Shown piece by piece: positions 24,962-33,947 of a stretch of DNA of 64,000 nucleotides. How positions within the stretch are numbered: position 1 is the stretch's first letter; each line of letters starts with the position of its first letter. Below the pieces are notes generated by a model, which saw nothing but the letters and a program-made list of their open reading frames with translations, made no database searches and had not been told where the DNA came from. A program made the position numbers and the translations under genes. The stretch is from contig NC_003280.10 in the NCBI RefSeq assembly GCF_000002985.6, positions 10,908,501 through 10,972,500 on the forward strand. The letters run 5' to 3'. The stretch comes from Caenorhabditis elegans (taxonomy: Eukaryota; Nematoda; Chromadorea; Rhabditida; Rhabditidae).

Positions 24962-26047
24962 TCACTCTACCTGAGCGATGACTTGATCTTTGGCGTCGAC
25001 GAAACATTCCTTTGGAAGCTTCTCGATGAGACGGGCCCAGTTGCAAACTCGCTGATGTCTTCCGCGTTTCGGCTGTCTTGGGTCCGGTTGATTTCCTGTC
25101 AGGTGGCGTTGACCAATGATGACTGTGGCGATCTTCGGGCGGCTCAGCGCGACGTTGATCCTGTTGGCATTGACCAGGAATTTTGATCGCTCATAAGGAT
25201 CGGATCTTGTGAGAAGCACGATTGTGACGTCATATTCCTGTCCTTGACATCCGTCGATGGTGTTGACGGTCACTTCGTCTTCGGCCATGGAGTACACGTA
25301 GGAGTATTGAGCTCCATAGAAGTTTAGAATGGCGGCGGTGATCTTCTTATTCGCCGTGCTCGCGTATCGAGTGAGTGCTTCGACCAGTTGGAGCGCATAT
25401 CTAGCTTCTCCTTCGTTCGAGAAACTCTTTCCGACAGCTGTCTGCGGTGACGTGTAGTTGACGAAGACCATTGGATGTCGGCTCGGGAGTCCCATTGCCT
25501 TCAGCACTGGAATGTCGGTGACGCCTGGCTTCGAAGAAGTCAGAGTATTTCCATAAAACAGATCTCCGAGGACCTCAGTAATCATCTTCGGGCATCGATG
25601 GACGCGAGTAAGATGCATTGACGGCCATCTTCTTCCCTTAACTGCAAGTGTAAGTGGCTCTCCAATCGCCGCTCGCTTCAGCTCAGCTGGAAGCGCTTCC
25701 TCCATGTATGGCGGAAGTTGATGCATATCTCCGACAAGAATCATGCGAGACTTCGGAAGCATCGTAGCTAGCGATCCCAATACGTAGAGAGCTAACTGTG
25801 AGGCCTCATCAATGAAAGTAATATCAAAGCGATCTTTGATCTCCAAGAAAGGTGCTTGACTAAAAGCCAACTTGATTGCAGCCGCAGTTCCAATAACTAA
25901 CTGTGGATCATGAATGTTCATGAAAACTCGGAGAATAGTCATCTCTTTTGGAATAGAAGTATAAGGAAGTTTGACCGCTGCGGAGAGCGTAGGGTTAATT
26001 AAATCTTCATTTAACATACCTTGTCCTCTCAAGTGCCTTGCTGCCAA
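24962..26047 (-). CDS. Superfamily 1 helicase-like ORF (UPF1/DNA2 type), rear motifs only
   Basis: The open frame of 361 codons begins at a non-ATG position; the first in-frame Met is residue 11. Helicase motifs appear in the order of the UPF1/DNA2 group: IGTAAA (about 52-57), Walker B FIDEASQ (78-84), motif III VGDMHQLPP (105-113), LTRVHRCP (146-153), motif IV ILNFYGAQ (240-247), motif V TIDGCQGQEYD (263-273) and motif VI INVALSRPK (297-305). The Walker A loop (GxGKT) and the region before it are not found upstream, so ATP hydrolysis is doubtful for this ORF alone. It lies between integrase and the 3' LTR, on the pol strand, where env-like genes sit in other elements. It overlaps the preceding ORF by 19 bases in a -1 relation. 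Confidence 0.85.
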   Translation of the reverse strand: MAARHLRGQGMLNEDLINPTLSAAVKLPYTSIPKEMTILRVFMNIHDPQLVIGTAAAIKLAFSQAPFLEIKDRFDITFIDEASQLALYVLGSLATMLPKSRMILVGDMHQLPPYMEEALPAELKRAAIGEPLTLAVKGRRWPSMHLTRVHRCPKMITEVLGDLFYGNTLTSSKPGVTDIPVLKAMGLPSRHPMVFVNYTSPQTAVGKSFSNEGEARYALQLVEALTRYASTANKKITAAILNFYGAQYSYVYSMAEDEVTVNTIDGCQGQEYDVTIVLLTRSDPYERSKFLVNANRINVALSRPKIATVIIGQRHLTGNQPDPRQPKRGRHQRVCNWARLIEKLPKECFVDAKDQVIAQVE

Positions 26048-26709
26048 AACCGATGACGTTCACGAACAGGTGGAACGTAACCTCTCGGTTCCTCCTCTGC
26101 GACTGGTCCGAGAAGTAACTCTTCATCAATATCCATATCCTCTTCTTGCTGGACAACTTCCATTCCCTCTAAACCTGGTTGCAAAAGATTTTGGAATGGA
26201 ACATTTGCCGGTTCAGAGACCGTATTACTTCCCATAGGATGTGAATCACTTGGATTCAAACTAGGATCGTACGCGAATTCATACTCTGAATTGGACGAAT
26301 GTGGAAGGGGGGGAGAGAGAACCGGTACGGAGACCGTCAAAAAGGGAATTGATTCCAAATCCTTCAGCTTGCTGCGTTGGAGCTGGAGCTTCTGGCATGA
26401 GCTCGTCCTTCTTCTCGACTGGTTCTGCTGTTCCTTCCGCAATCGGAGTTGCTGCTGCTGCCACTGGAGCTGCTTCCTCTGGCTTCGGCTTCTCCTTCTT
26501 CTCCTCAACCGACTGTGGAGGCTGCTGCTGATGTTGTTGCTGCTGCTCCGAGAGTGGTGTGGTTGTCGCCGGTGCGGCGACCGGCTCCTGGGGGCTGCCC
26601 CATCGATTTTCGAACTCGGGTTCGAGTTCTCATCCGCCATGGTGACGGGACTGCTTGACATTTGCTGCTTTGTAGCTTCTGAAAAACCAAACTGATTAAC
26701 TGTTAACAA
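26029..26709 (-). CDS. ORF3 N-terminal low-complexity region before the helicase
   Basis: A 226-codon frame, best started at MADENSNPSSK (about 26640). A splice acceptor TTTTTCAG lies at about 26679-26686, suggesting expression from a spliced subgenomic RNA. The first frame gives an Arg/Ser/Gln-rich segment. Between the G-runs at 26590-26594 and 26307-26313, another frame reads as a Pro/Ala/Glu-rich protein (PVEKKDELMPEAPAPTQQAE, then INSLFDGLRTGS). The C-terminal third is acidic (EEDMDIDEELLLGPVAEEE). Two compensating indels in homopolymers would explain the switch. No known domain is seen. It probably forms the N-terminus of the helicase-bearing product in an intact copy. Confidence 0.6.
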   Translation of the reverse strand: MLTVNQFGFSEATKQQMSSSPVTMADENSNPSSKIDGAAPRSRSPHRRQPHHSRSSSNNISSSLHSRLRRRRRSRSQRKQLQWQQQQLRLRKEQQNQSRRRTSSCQKLQLQRSKLKDLESIPFLTVSVPVLSPPLPHSSNSEYEFAYDPSLNPSDSHPMGSNTVSEPANVPFQNLLQPGLEGMEVVQQEEDMDIDEELLLGPVAEEEPRGYVPPVRERHRFWQQGT

Positions 26710-27225
26710 AGAAATCTTGCCACGATTGCAAAATTTTAAACACGTAAACCCAAAACAAAAATCACGTAAAACTGCGAAAGTTTAATTATTTTAGGCCTTT
26801 TAAGTGCAAATTGAAAACTCGAGAAAAGAAACACTAAAACCAAAAGAAAAAGTGTGAAATTTGAAAGAATTTAAGAAATTTGCACGAAATCGGCGAAAAA
26901 TCAGTAAAAATTCGTCAAAAACGCAAAAATTTAGGCCGAAAAATCGAAAAATTCGCCCAAAATGTGGCGTAAACAACCTTGTTTACGTGTCCCAAAAATG
27001 CGGGCCCGCGTTCCAAGCGAGACCCAAATGGTTCGAGGCGAGACCCAAATGGTACCGTAATCCGTTTAAAGGCACAGCCTCTTAACTTAATCCACGGGTC
27101 CTGTAGCGATTATTTTAAAAATCACTTTCTGACTCGAAATTAAACTCATTTTCGCTGAAAATTACAAATAAATGAACGTTAGACACCGTACAGAGACGGC
27201 AAACCGATTTTCTAGGAAAAATCGA

Positions 27226-30200
27226 TTATTTTTCGGCAAACCTCACTGGAATCTTCTTTGCACGTGGCGGATTTCTTCTGTTTTTCGCCACCTCCACGGG
27301 TTTGTCCTTCTTTTCAGCTTCAACTTCGTGTTTTTCAGCTTTCTTCGAACTTTCTTCGACTGCCTGCGTCACCTCTGCGATCGGCTGGCTGATGACGTCG
27401 GTTGGAACTTGTTCTTCATCCACTGCGGCGTCCTCTTCGTCGTTATCGTTCTCGGAAAGATAAAACTTTTTAATCTGATCGAGATGAACTTCTCTCGGCT
27501 CTTTTCCTGGATGATCTAAATCTAAAATTAACGCTTTTGGATGATTAACCTCTAAGACTCGATAATCTCCAATCCATGGTTTCACTAGCTTTCTAGACAG
27601 ATTAATTTTTGACTTAAAATTTTTAAACATCACCCTATCTCCTGGTCTAATTTCAGAACCTTTCGCTCCTTGATTGGCCTGCTTCTGGTATGCTAGTTGA
27701 GCTTTAAGTGCAATCTCGGCTGTGTTCTTCCAAGCTTCACGAAGAATCTCGACGAGATGCTCCTTCCAAATCTTCACATCTGACTTCCCAGCTTCTTTCG
27801 GTGGTGACGGGTCCAAAATCCTGTCGACTGCGAAAACCGGGTCTCTCCCAAACACGAGGAAAAACGGCGTTTCTCCTGTAGTACTATGAACAACAGTGTT
27901 ATAGCTAAAAGTGAGATAAGGTAGTAGTATATCCCAGTCAGAGTGGGCTGCATTGACGTATTTCGACGTCATGTTATGAAACGTTCTAAACGTTCTCTCT
28001 GTTGCTCCGTTGCCTTTGCTATGATAAGGAATCGCCAAATGCTGCTGAATACTCACCAACTTACAGAACTGTCTAAAAGCTTCAGACGTAAATGTCGATG
28101 CTCTGTCCGATACCAATTCGCTGGGCGTTCCAAATTTCAACACTACCTCCGTGAGGATAGCTCGCACCACTGTATCCGTAGACGCGTCAGTAAGTGGAAC
28201 CGAAACAACGAACTTACTGAACCAACAAATCAAATTCATGTAATATTTGTGTCCTCCAGCCGTTGATCTCAACGGTCCGCACAAATCGACTCCAACTTTC
28301 TCGAAAAGTTTCGAAGTGACAACGATCTGCTGCGGCTCTCGAGTGGACGGGTGAGGCTTCGACCTCTGTTGGCAAGGAATACATTCCATGCACCATCTCA
28401 GAATGTCAGATTTCATATCCGGCCAAAAATACCTTACACTGGCTTTTCGAAACGTCTTCTTCCAATTATGATGACCTCCCTGTAACTTACTCGAATGAAA
28501 GGCTTCAAACATAAACCTCCTCAAATGTTCTGGAATAACAGTTTTAGGGAATGAGTTATGATACGCTACGGAGAGCGCGCCTTTCTCCGAAATCTCGACA
28601 TGTTCAAGAACATCGCACCAAGATTTCGGAACACAATCGATCGAAGCTTTTGGCTCGACCAAAAACTTCTTGATAGCTCGAAGAATCGGATCCTTATCCT
28701 GTTCTTCCACCAAATCCAGACGCAAATTCTTATTTGCCTGTAACACGAACACCACGCTCGCTCTCTTCTTCTTTCGAATCGGCATGCAGACTGGAAAATC
28801 AATAATATCTTCCATCTCAATACCTGACAACGGCGCGATCTCATCCTTAGCTCTCGATAGACAACCGGCAACCATGTTCTTCTTTCCATCGATGTGCACG
28901 ATCGAAATATCGTACTGCTGCAACTCAACGAGCCATCTCCCAATCTGATCATTGATTTTGCTCTTAGCCAAAATATACCTCAACGGCTTGTGATCTGAAT
29001 GAAGAATTATCTTTGACATACAAACATACGGACGGAATTGACGGAGCGCGAATATAATTGCTCCTAACTCGGTATGTACGGCTGGCCATCTCGTCTCCGT
29101 GTCCGCCAACGTTCTGCTAATAAAAGCGATTGCTGCAAAATCCTTTTCGTCTTCTCCAACTGTCTGCATTAGCGCTGCTCCCTGAGCAACGGCACTCGCA
29201 TCAGTAAAAATATGAAACGGCTTGTCATAATCTGGAAACGTGAGAATAGGTTTGTTAGTAAGAGCTTCAGAGAGCTCGTCGACGGCATTCTGCTGCTCCT
29301 CGGCCCATACGAATTTCTGGTTCTTCTTCGTAAGCCTTGTCAGCGGCTCAGCCCTCTCTGAGAAATTCGGAATGAACTTTCTAAAGAACCCAGACATCCC
29401 GACGAATCTTCTAACTTCATTCACGTTCGTCGGCGTCGGCATCGATCTGATCGTCTCGACGTTTACACGATTCGGCGAATAATTGTCTCTCGATATCTCA
29501 TGACCTAAGAATACAATGGATTCCTTGAAGAACTCACATTTATTCGGCGATGCCTTCAAATTGAACTTCCGGAATCGTTCCAAAACCATCTCTAGCGTCC
29601 TGATATGATCTTCGAATGTCTTACTGTAGATAAGAACATCGTCGATGTACACCATCACATCCTCAAGTCCATCAAGAACCTGCCTCAGCGCCCGTTGAAA
29701 ATATGAAGCTGCTGACTTCAGTCCAAAAGGTAAATGCGTGTACGCGTAAACCTTATTTTCAGTGATAAATCCACACTTGTATGACGACTCGGCATCTAAT
29801 CTCAATTGCAGATATCCGTTAGCCATATCCAACACGGAAAAATACCTCGAACCGCCCACTTTCTCGATGATAGCATCGATCCTGGGCAAAGGGTAATTAT
29901 CTGGAATAGTTACCTCATTCAGCTTTCGAAAATCCAAACACACTCTTAACGAGCCATTCTTCTTCTTCACCAGAACTATTGGACTCGTCCATGGAGTATT
30001 ACTCTCCACTATTCGCTCCGATTGAATTAGCGAATTAATATGTTTCTCAAGCTCAGCTTGACACTTAACCGGAACACGATAAGCTCGTCCTCTCACCGGA
30101 ACCTCTGTAGTCGTATAAATATGAACTGGATCAGTCTTGGAACTACCCAAATCATAAGCATTCTTCGAGAAAACATCATGATATTTCTCAATAAGAACTT

Positions 30201-30369
30201 TTAATTTAGCTCTTTCAGAATCGGAAATTTTAACTTTAGATAAGTTTATATTAAAGGCCGGATCAGAGTCCGTGATGACAGTTTGAACACAAGGAGTATT
30301 CTCACTATCAAAAACAATATAAAACATTACCATCAGTTGAAATCCGATTGGCGACGGCAGCATGAACAT
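27226..30369 (-). CDS. Retrotransposon pol: reverse transcriptase, RNase H, integrase
   Basis: 1047 codons. Reverse transcriptase spans about residues 100-290, with LDFRKLN, DMANGYLQL, LPFGLKSA and the catalytic YIDD at 241-244. RNase H follows with acidic residues in FTDAS (about 390), TELGA (about 434) and HSDHKP (459). Integrase has an HHCC zinc region (His about 625-633, CMEC at 660-663) and a DDE triad at about Asp695, Asp755 and Glu791 with 35 residues between the last two. The tail is charged. This order defines Ty3/gypsy elements. The frame is intact, with no stop. It overlaps the protease frame by 62 bases in a +1 relation. Confidence 0.96.
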   Translation of the reverse strand: MFMLPSPIGFQLMVMFYIVFDSENTPCVQTVITDSDPAFNINLSKVKISDSERAKLKVLIEKYHDVFSKNAYDLGSSKTDPVHIYTTTEVPVRGRAYRVPVKCQAELEKHINSLIQSERIVESNTPWTSPIVLVKKKNGSLRVCLDFRKLNEVTIPDNYPLPRIDAIIEKVGGSRYFSVLDMANGYLQLRLDAESSYKCGFITENKVYAYTHLPFGLKSAASYFQRALRQVLDGLEDVMVYIDDVLIYSKTFEDHIRTLEMVLERFRKFNLKASPNKCEFFKESIVFLGHEISRDNYSPNRVNVETIRSMPTPTNVNEVRRFVGMSGFFRKFIPNFSERAEPLTRLTKKNQKFVWAEEQQNAVDELSEALTNKPILTFPDYDKPFHIFTDASAVAQGAALMQTVGEDEKDFAAIAFISRTLADTETRWPAVHTELGAIIFALRQFRPYVCMSKIILHSDHKPLRYILAKSKINDQIGRWLVELQQYDISIVHIDGKKNMVAGCLSRAKDEIAPLSGIEMEDIIDFPVCMPIRKKKRASVVFVLQANKNLRLDLVEEQDKDPILRAIKKFLVEPKASIDCVPKSWCDVLEHVEISEKGALSVAYHNSFPKTVIPEHLRRFMFEAFHSSKLQGGHHNWKKTFRKASVRYFWPDMKSDILRWCMECIPCQQRSKPHPSTREPQQIVVTSKLFEKVGVDLCGPLRSTAGGHKYYMNLICWFSKFVVSVPLTDASTDTVVRAILTEVVLKFGTPSELVSDRASTFTSEAFRQFCKLVSIQQHLAIPYHSKGNGATERTFRTFHNMTSKYVNAAHSDWDILLPYLTFSYNTVVHSTTGETPFFLVFGRDPVFAVDRILDPSPPKEAGKSDVKIWKEHLVEILREAWKNTAEIALKAQLAYQKQANQGAKGSEIRPGDRVMFKNFKSKINLSRKLVKPWIGDYRVLEVNHPKALILDLDHPGKEPREVHLDQIKKFYLSENDNDEEDAAVDEEQVPTDVISQPIAEVTQAVEESSKKAEKHEVEAEKKDKPVEVAKNRRNPPRAKKIPVRFAEK

Positions 30370-31675
30370 CCGTCGAAATAGTCTTATCCTCCTCCGTTGG
30401 ATTCGACACCAGAATCATAGCATTTGAAGCCATGACAACCGCTGGAGAAACGAACAAATCATTTTCTCCAATTTTCGAATCGATCATCAGGACCACGTCC
30501 TTTTCGCTCCCGAATGATGCATCGATAGAACACTTGACGTACTTTTCAGTACCTGCTGGAATGATCGTATCTTCACTCACCTTCACCTGATAATTTCTAG
30601 GCTTCACATTCTGACCTGGCGCTCTTCCGAATGGAATCGCGTCATCTCCAACGTGAAACATCTTCTGCTGATAGTCGAACATAAAAATCGGCAAACGAGA
30701 CAATAAGTCGTTTCCGAAAATAAATTGGTAACTACCATCAATATCCGGCATACAGTGACCATTAGTGAAATGAACTCTCTGTTTCACCACTTGGCTACCG
30801 ATTTGAAAACGTACGATCGCTGAACCGATCATACTCACCTCGTTTCCTCCGAAACCAACTGCATTATCATTATCTGCAGCTTGCAATCTAACAATTCCTA
30901 GCCCTTTCAAGATATTTCTAGACGCAACTGTGATATTTGCTCCAGTATCAACGAGAGCGGCATATGGAATTCCATTTGCACGAATTGGAATGTGGGCAGT
31001 AATAAATGAGTTCCCGAGACTTTGAGAATATTGGCACGGAACGGAGTCCGCAATTTCACTAACCTGAGTCATCTTTGGCCATGCCAGGCTTCGTACACCA
31101 TTCTTCTCATCCTCGAAACGAATTCCACTTTGAAGCAATTCGTGTCTCCGAGCCATCTCTTCGAGTTGACTCTTCAGTACCTCATATGAGGGCTCCGAAT
31201 CATCCACCATCGTCGAAATCACCATCCCTTGCGGCTTCTCGATCTTGTGATGATTGACAGGATCTTGGGGCTTCTTCTCACCGAACTTACCCTTTTTATC
31301 CTTCTTACCGTTTTTCTTGAAACAATCTGCGGCCTTGTGGCCAACTTTATTACAAAAGAAACACTCACCTTTGAATCGTTCATTCCTCTTTGGAATCGGC
31401 TTGTAGATCGCCAATGCCTCAGCTGCTTCCCGACTCGGCTTGTGCAGCTCCGCATCCAATGCCTCGACTCTCAAGGCCACTTCCAAAGCCTTCACCATCG
31501 TATCAGGCCATTCCAAGCGCACTTTCTCCTGAATGTGCTTGTTCAATCCAGGAGAAACGCGTCCAACACGATTCTCTTCGTCCAAACCGCTGATTCGGTT
31601 GTGCTCGCAGCTCTCTCCAACTCCTCGATTCTGAGATGGAAGGCCTCGACCGACTCGTCCTTCTTCTGCTTGCAA
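30308..31675 (-). CDS. Retrotransposon nucleocapsid and protease
   Basis: The front of this frame is the end of gag. A CCHC zinc knuckle, CFFCNKVGHKAADC, binds nucleic acid and is followed by a Lys-rich stretch. A retropepsin-like aspartic protease follows, with the active-site ALVDTGANITV at about residues 235-245 and a later IFGNDLL region. The first part, before HNRISGLDEENRV, is probably out of the true frame. That sequence continues the capsid reading from the neighbouring frame, which implies a frameshift near 31610-31670. Confidence 0.9.
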   Translation of the reverse strand: MQAEEGRVGRGLPSQNRGVGESCEHNRISGLDEENRVGRVSPGLNKHIQEKVRLEWPDTMVKALEVALRVEALDAELHKPSREAAEALAIYKPIPKRNERFKGECFFCNKVGHKAADCFKKNGKKDKKGKFGEKKPQDPVNHHKIEKPQGMVISTMVDDSEPSYEVLKSQLEEMARRHELLQSGIRFEDEKNGVRSLAWPKMTQVSEIADSVPCQYSQSLGNSFITAHIPIRANGIPYAALVDTGANITVASRNILKGLGIVRLQAADNDNAVGFGGNEVSMIGSAIVRFQIGSQVVKQRVHFTNGHCMPDIDGSYQFIFGNDLLSRLPIFMFDYQQKMFHVGDDAIPFGRAPGQNVKPRNYQVKVSEDTIIPAGTEKYVKCSIDASFGSEKDVVLMIDSKIGENDLFVSPAVVMASNAMILVSNPTEEDKTISTDVHAAVANRISTDGNVLYCF

Positions 31676-31818
31676 AGTCGGAGCTGGTTCTCCTTATGTT
31701 TTATCAGCACTGGATTCTCAAAAGTAGACTTCATTTTCTCGACCAACTCTTTCAGCTTAATCGTCGGATTCAGCTTCATCTCGTCTTCAGCCACGTTTCG
31801 GGCCGATCCACGAGACAT
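31543..31818 (-). CDS. Middle segment of gag in a third frame
   Basis: A 91-codon frame carrying a retrotransposon-gag-like sequence (STFENPVLIKHKENQLRLC, then KDESVEAFHLRIEELERAA). It bridges the capsid N-terminal part (ends 31776) and the zinc-knuckle frame (starts by 31675). Each junction needs a -1 shift. In an intact element these would be one gag frame, so this copy probably has two small indels. Confidence 0.65.
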   Translation of the reverse strand: MSRGSARNVAEDEMKLNPTIKLKELVEKMKSTFENPVLIKHKENQLRLCKQKKDESVEAFHLRIEELERAASTTESAVWTKRIVLDAFLLD

Positions 31819-32648
31819 GTCAAGAAGAATTTCAGGCGAATATCGTCATCCATCCTCTCACTCGCTTCACATTGATCGTTGAAAGATCTAATAAACGACG
31901 AGAAATCCTCAGCCATAGTACCTCTGTATGGCGTCAACTGCACTGCCGGCCTCAGCCGCAGCATATTGATCCTTGGTCTTCTCACATTCCCATTGGAACT
32001 TGCACTTGCATTATTTACCGTTTCGGAGAACGGAACATCCATAGTATCGGAATTGTTACTTTCCGATCTTAGGACAACTCTCTGAGTAACATCTGGTCTA
32101 ACATCCTCCTGCAATGTTTGACCCGCCCCACTAGACGTGTTACTCGGCGGCGATGCCGAAGCCGCGTTCGACTCGACGAGAAGTTCTTCATTTCCGAGAT
32201 TTTCTGCAACCTCCTCAGCGAGGTTGGCAACCCTGGTAGCCCCATTTTCTCCATCACCACTACCACCAGTATTAACTTGTACGGAACGGAGTCCGCGAAG
32301 AGAGGTCCCGGAGGAATCCTCTCTCCCATTTCCATCAACGGCCGAAGCCTCCGGTTGACGTACCTGACTTTCCAAAATCTCGATCCGAGCCTTCAGTGAG
32401 TCGACGAGTTCCGTCGCCCTCTCCATCAACAGCTTAGTAGCTTCCACTTTCTCGGCCATCTGAGCCCGCTCGGCCAACCAATGCTCCTTTTCATGTTCGA
32501 ATTGAGCTCGAATGATGTGCAGATCTGCCACAACCGCACCCTTCAGCTCGAGAAGATGGTTCCTAGCCAGCGGAGTGCCCAAACGCCAATGATTGAAGAC
32601 CACTTCCGTTTGAAGCTCGAAATCCTGATTCGGACGTTGTCCAGACAT
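31776..32648 (-). CDS. Retrotransposon gag, N-terminal part
   Basis: 290 codons from an ATG at 32648. It has an N-terminal helical, coiled-coil-like region (ELKGAVVADLHIIRAQ through MERATELVDSLKARIEILES), a Ser/Gly/Asn-rich linker, and the start of a capsid domain (YRGTMAEDFSSFIRSFNDQ, then FFLTCLVDRPETWL). The frame ends at 31776, while capsid homology continues in the next frame. Confidence 0.8.
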   Translation of the reverse strand: MSGQRPNQDFELQTEVVFNHWRLGTPLARNHLLELKGAVVADLHIIRAQFEHEKEHWLAERAQMAEKVEATKLLMERATELVDSLKARIEILESQVRQPEASAVDGNGREDSSGTSLRGLRSVQVNTGGSGDGENGATRVANLAEEVAENLGNEELLVESNAASASPPSNTSSGAGQTLQEDVRPDVTQRVVLRSESNNSDTMDVPFSETVNNASASSNGNVRRPRINMLRLRPAVQLTPYRGTMAEDFSSFIRSFNDQCEASERMDDDIRLKFFLTCLVDRPETWLKTR

Positions 32649-33283
32649 GTCAAGTTGATCGCTGCGAAGTTTTTTGTTTGCTGTAATGATGAAATTAATT
32701 GACTCTCCTTTTAGGTTCCTACAAAAACTGGCACGAAAAATTTAAGCGATTCGCGAGTAAGGTGAAAAAGATTGAAAAATATGCTAAAATTGACCCGGAA
32801 TACCTGCACCAGCATTCCTCGGGGAAGCTCCAGGACAGACCCGCCTGTCCCAACTGAGCTGTTTCCAAAGGAGGATGGAACCAAGCTCGCGAGCAACTCC
32901 ACGGAGTGCTCTGAACCTCTAAAGTGGATTCACACTTTCAATGTAAAATTAGTGGGCAATTTTACCAGTACGATGCAGCGTACCAAACCCAGCTTCCACC
33001 GACCTTTCACTAAACTGACCTGACCTTGACCTATCCGCTCTGCTCTCTTGCCAGTGTCCTCCGAAAAATTCACAAGTGCGCGAATCCATTCCGCCGGCTC
33101 CTGATCTCCCGTTGATACAGCACAACTACTGCAGATAATCGCACTGCCGGAACATCCAAACGAGGAGAAAATGGAAACAAGTGAAAAGACACTCGGAAGG
33201 GAATTAAAATTAATTTTTAAAATAATCGCATTCTCTAACCGGTGGATCGTAATTATCACTGATACGCGTTAGCAAAAATCAGT
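32649..33283 (-). other. Retrotransposon 5' leader
   Basis: About 635 bases between the primer site and the gag ATG. Short ORFs exist but none shows a motif. Packaging signals or a splice donor for ORF3 would be expected here; I cannot pinpoint them. Confidence 0.5.
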
Positions 33284-33301
33284 GACACTCGCTGACTACC
33301 A
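33284..33301 (-). other. Primer binding site
   Basis: In element orientation it reads TGGTAGTCAGCGAGTGTC immediately at the inner edge of the 5' LTR. TGG pairs with the CCA end of a tRNA, as in other LTR elements. I cannot name the tRNA from sequence alone. Confidence 0.7.
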
Positions 33302-33943
33302 GTAAAGGTTTAAGCTGCACTAGCTGCTACCAGTAAAGGTTTAAGCGTGTTCCCCCGAATTATCATGATGACAAACGAGTTGTTGCATCCCATACTACAA
33401 CAGAACACATATGTGCTAAAGAATACATTTATTATATTAATTAAACCCCCAACAGAGTGGGTGACAGAAGAAAGAATAACAGGAGGGACAGGTAAAAGGG
33501 GGATACAAGAAAGTAAAAGAAGATCTCGAGTGATAGAAATGCCGTCTTATATACCCCTCTGCGGTGGCAGGGCGGAGCCCTGGATTCCTCCGCAGAAAGG
33601 TCCAGAAGACGTAAACAAGGTGCGCGCTCCCCCGCGCGCGCGCACACTTGCGTGCGCACACACACACAGGGTTACGGTAGGGGGAAGTTTGTGGGCATAG
33701 AGTAGGCGAAATAACTCGGTTATTGAGGAATTGACGCTGCGATAGCGTTCGGCTCTTGTGCACGGTTGGATCCGAAGATGTGCCGATGGGCTGGTAACAA
33801 TGAACGCGTAGGATCCAATGCGTGACTGACTTCTGACCGATCTTCCTGCAAATAAATGAGTTTATTCTAATCTACTCTACTCCTAATCTATCACTGGGGG
33901 ATTGGGGAAGGAAGAGAGATGTAAAGAAGGTTAGAACCTTACA
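33301..33943 (-). repeat. 5' LTR
   Basis: 643 bases, differing from the other LTR by two substitutions and a two-base CG contraction. It has the same TATATAAG and AATAAA layout and the same duplicated terminal word. It is flanked on the host side by CAAT (33944-33947). Confidence 0.93.
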
Positions 33944-33947
33944 CAAT

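Larger units (their letters stand above)
24098..33943 (-). mobile_element. Full-length Ty3/gypsy-type LTR retrotransposon carrying a helicase ORF
   Basis: A 9846-base element reading on the minus strand: 5' LTR (33301-33943), primer site, leader, gag, protease, reverse transcriptase, RNase H, integrase, an extra ORF region with SF1 helicase motifs, polypurine tract, 3' LTR (24098-24742). The RT-RNaseH-integrase order marks the Ty3/gypsy class; C. elegans members are the Cer elements. The direct repeat CAAT flanks it (24094-24097, 33944-33947). LTR identity is very high, so insertion is recent. Reading-frame breaks in gag and ORF3 suggest that this copy is not fully coding-competent unless frameshifting is used. 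I do not assign a Cer number. Confidence 0.95.

Noticed and set aside
26291-26695. Cys/Leu/Trp-rich plus-strand ORF opposite ORF3
   Set aside because: It is antisense to a CAG/CTG-rich coding region and has no domain.
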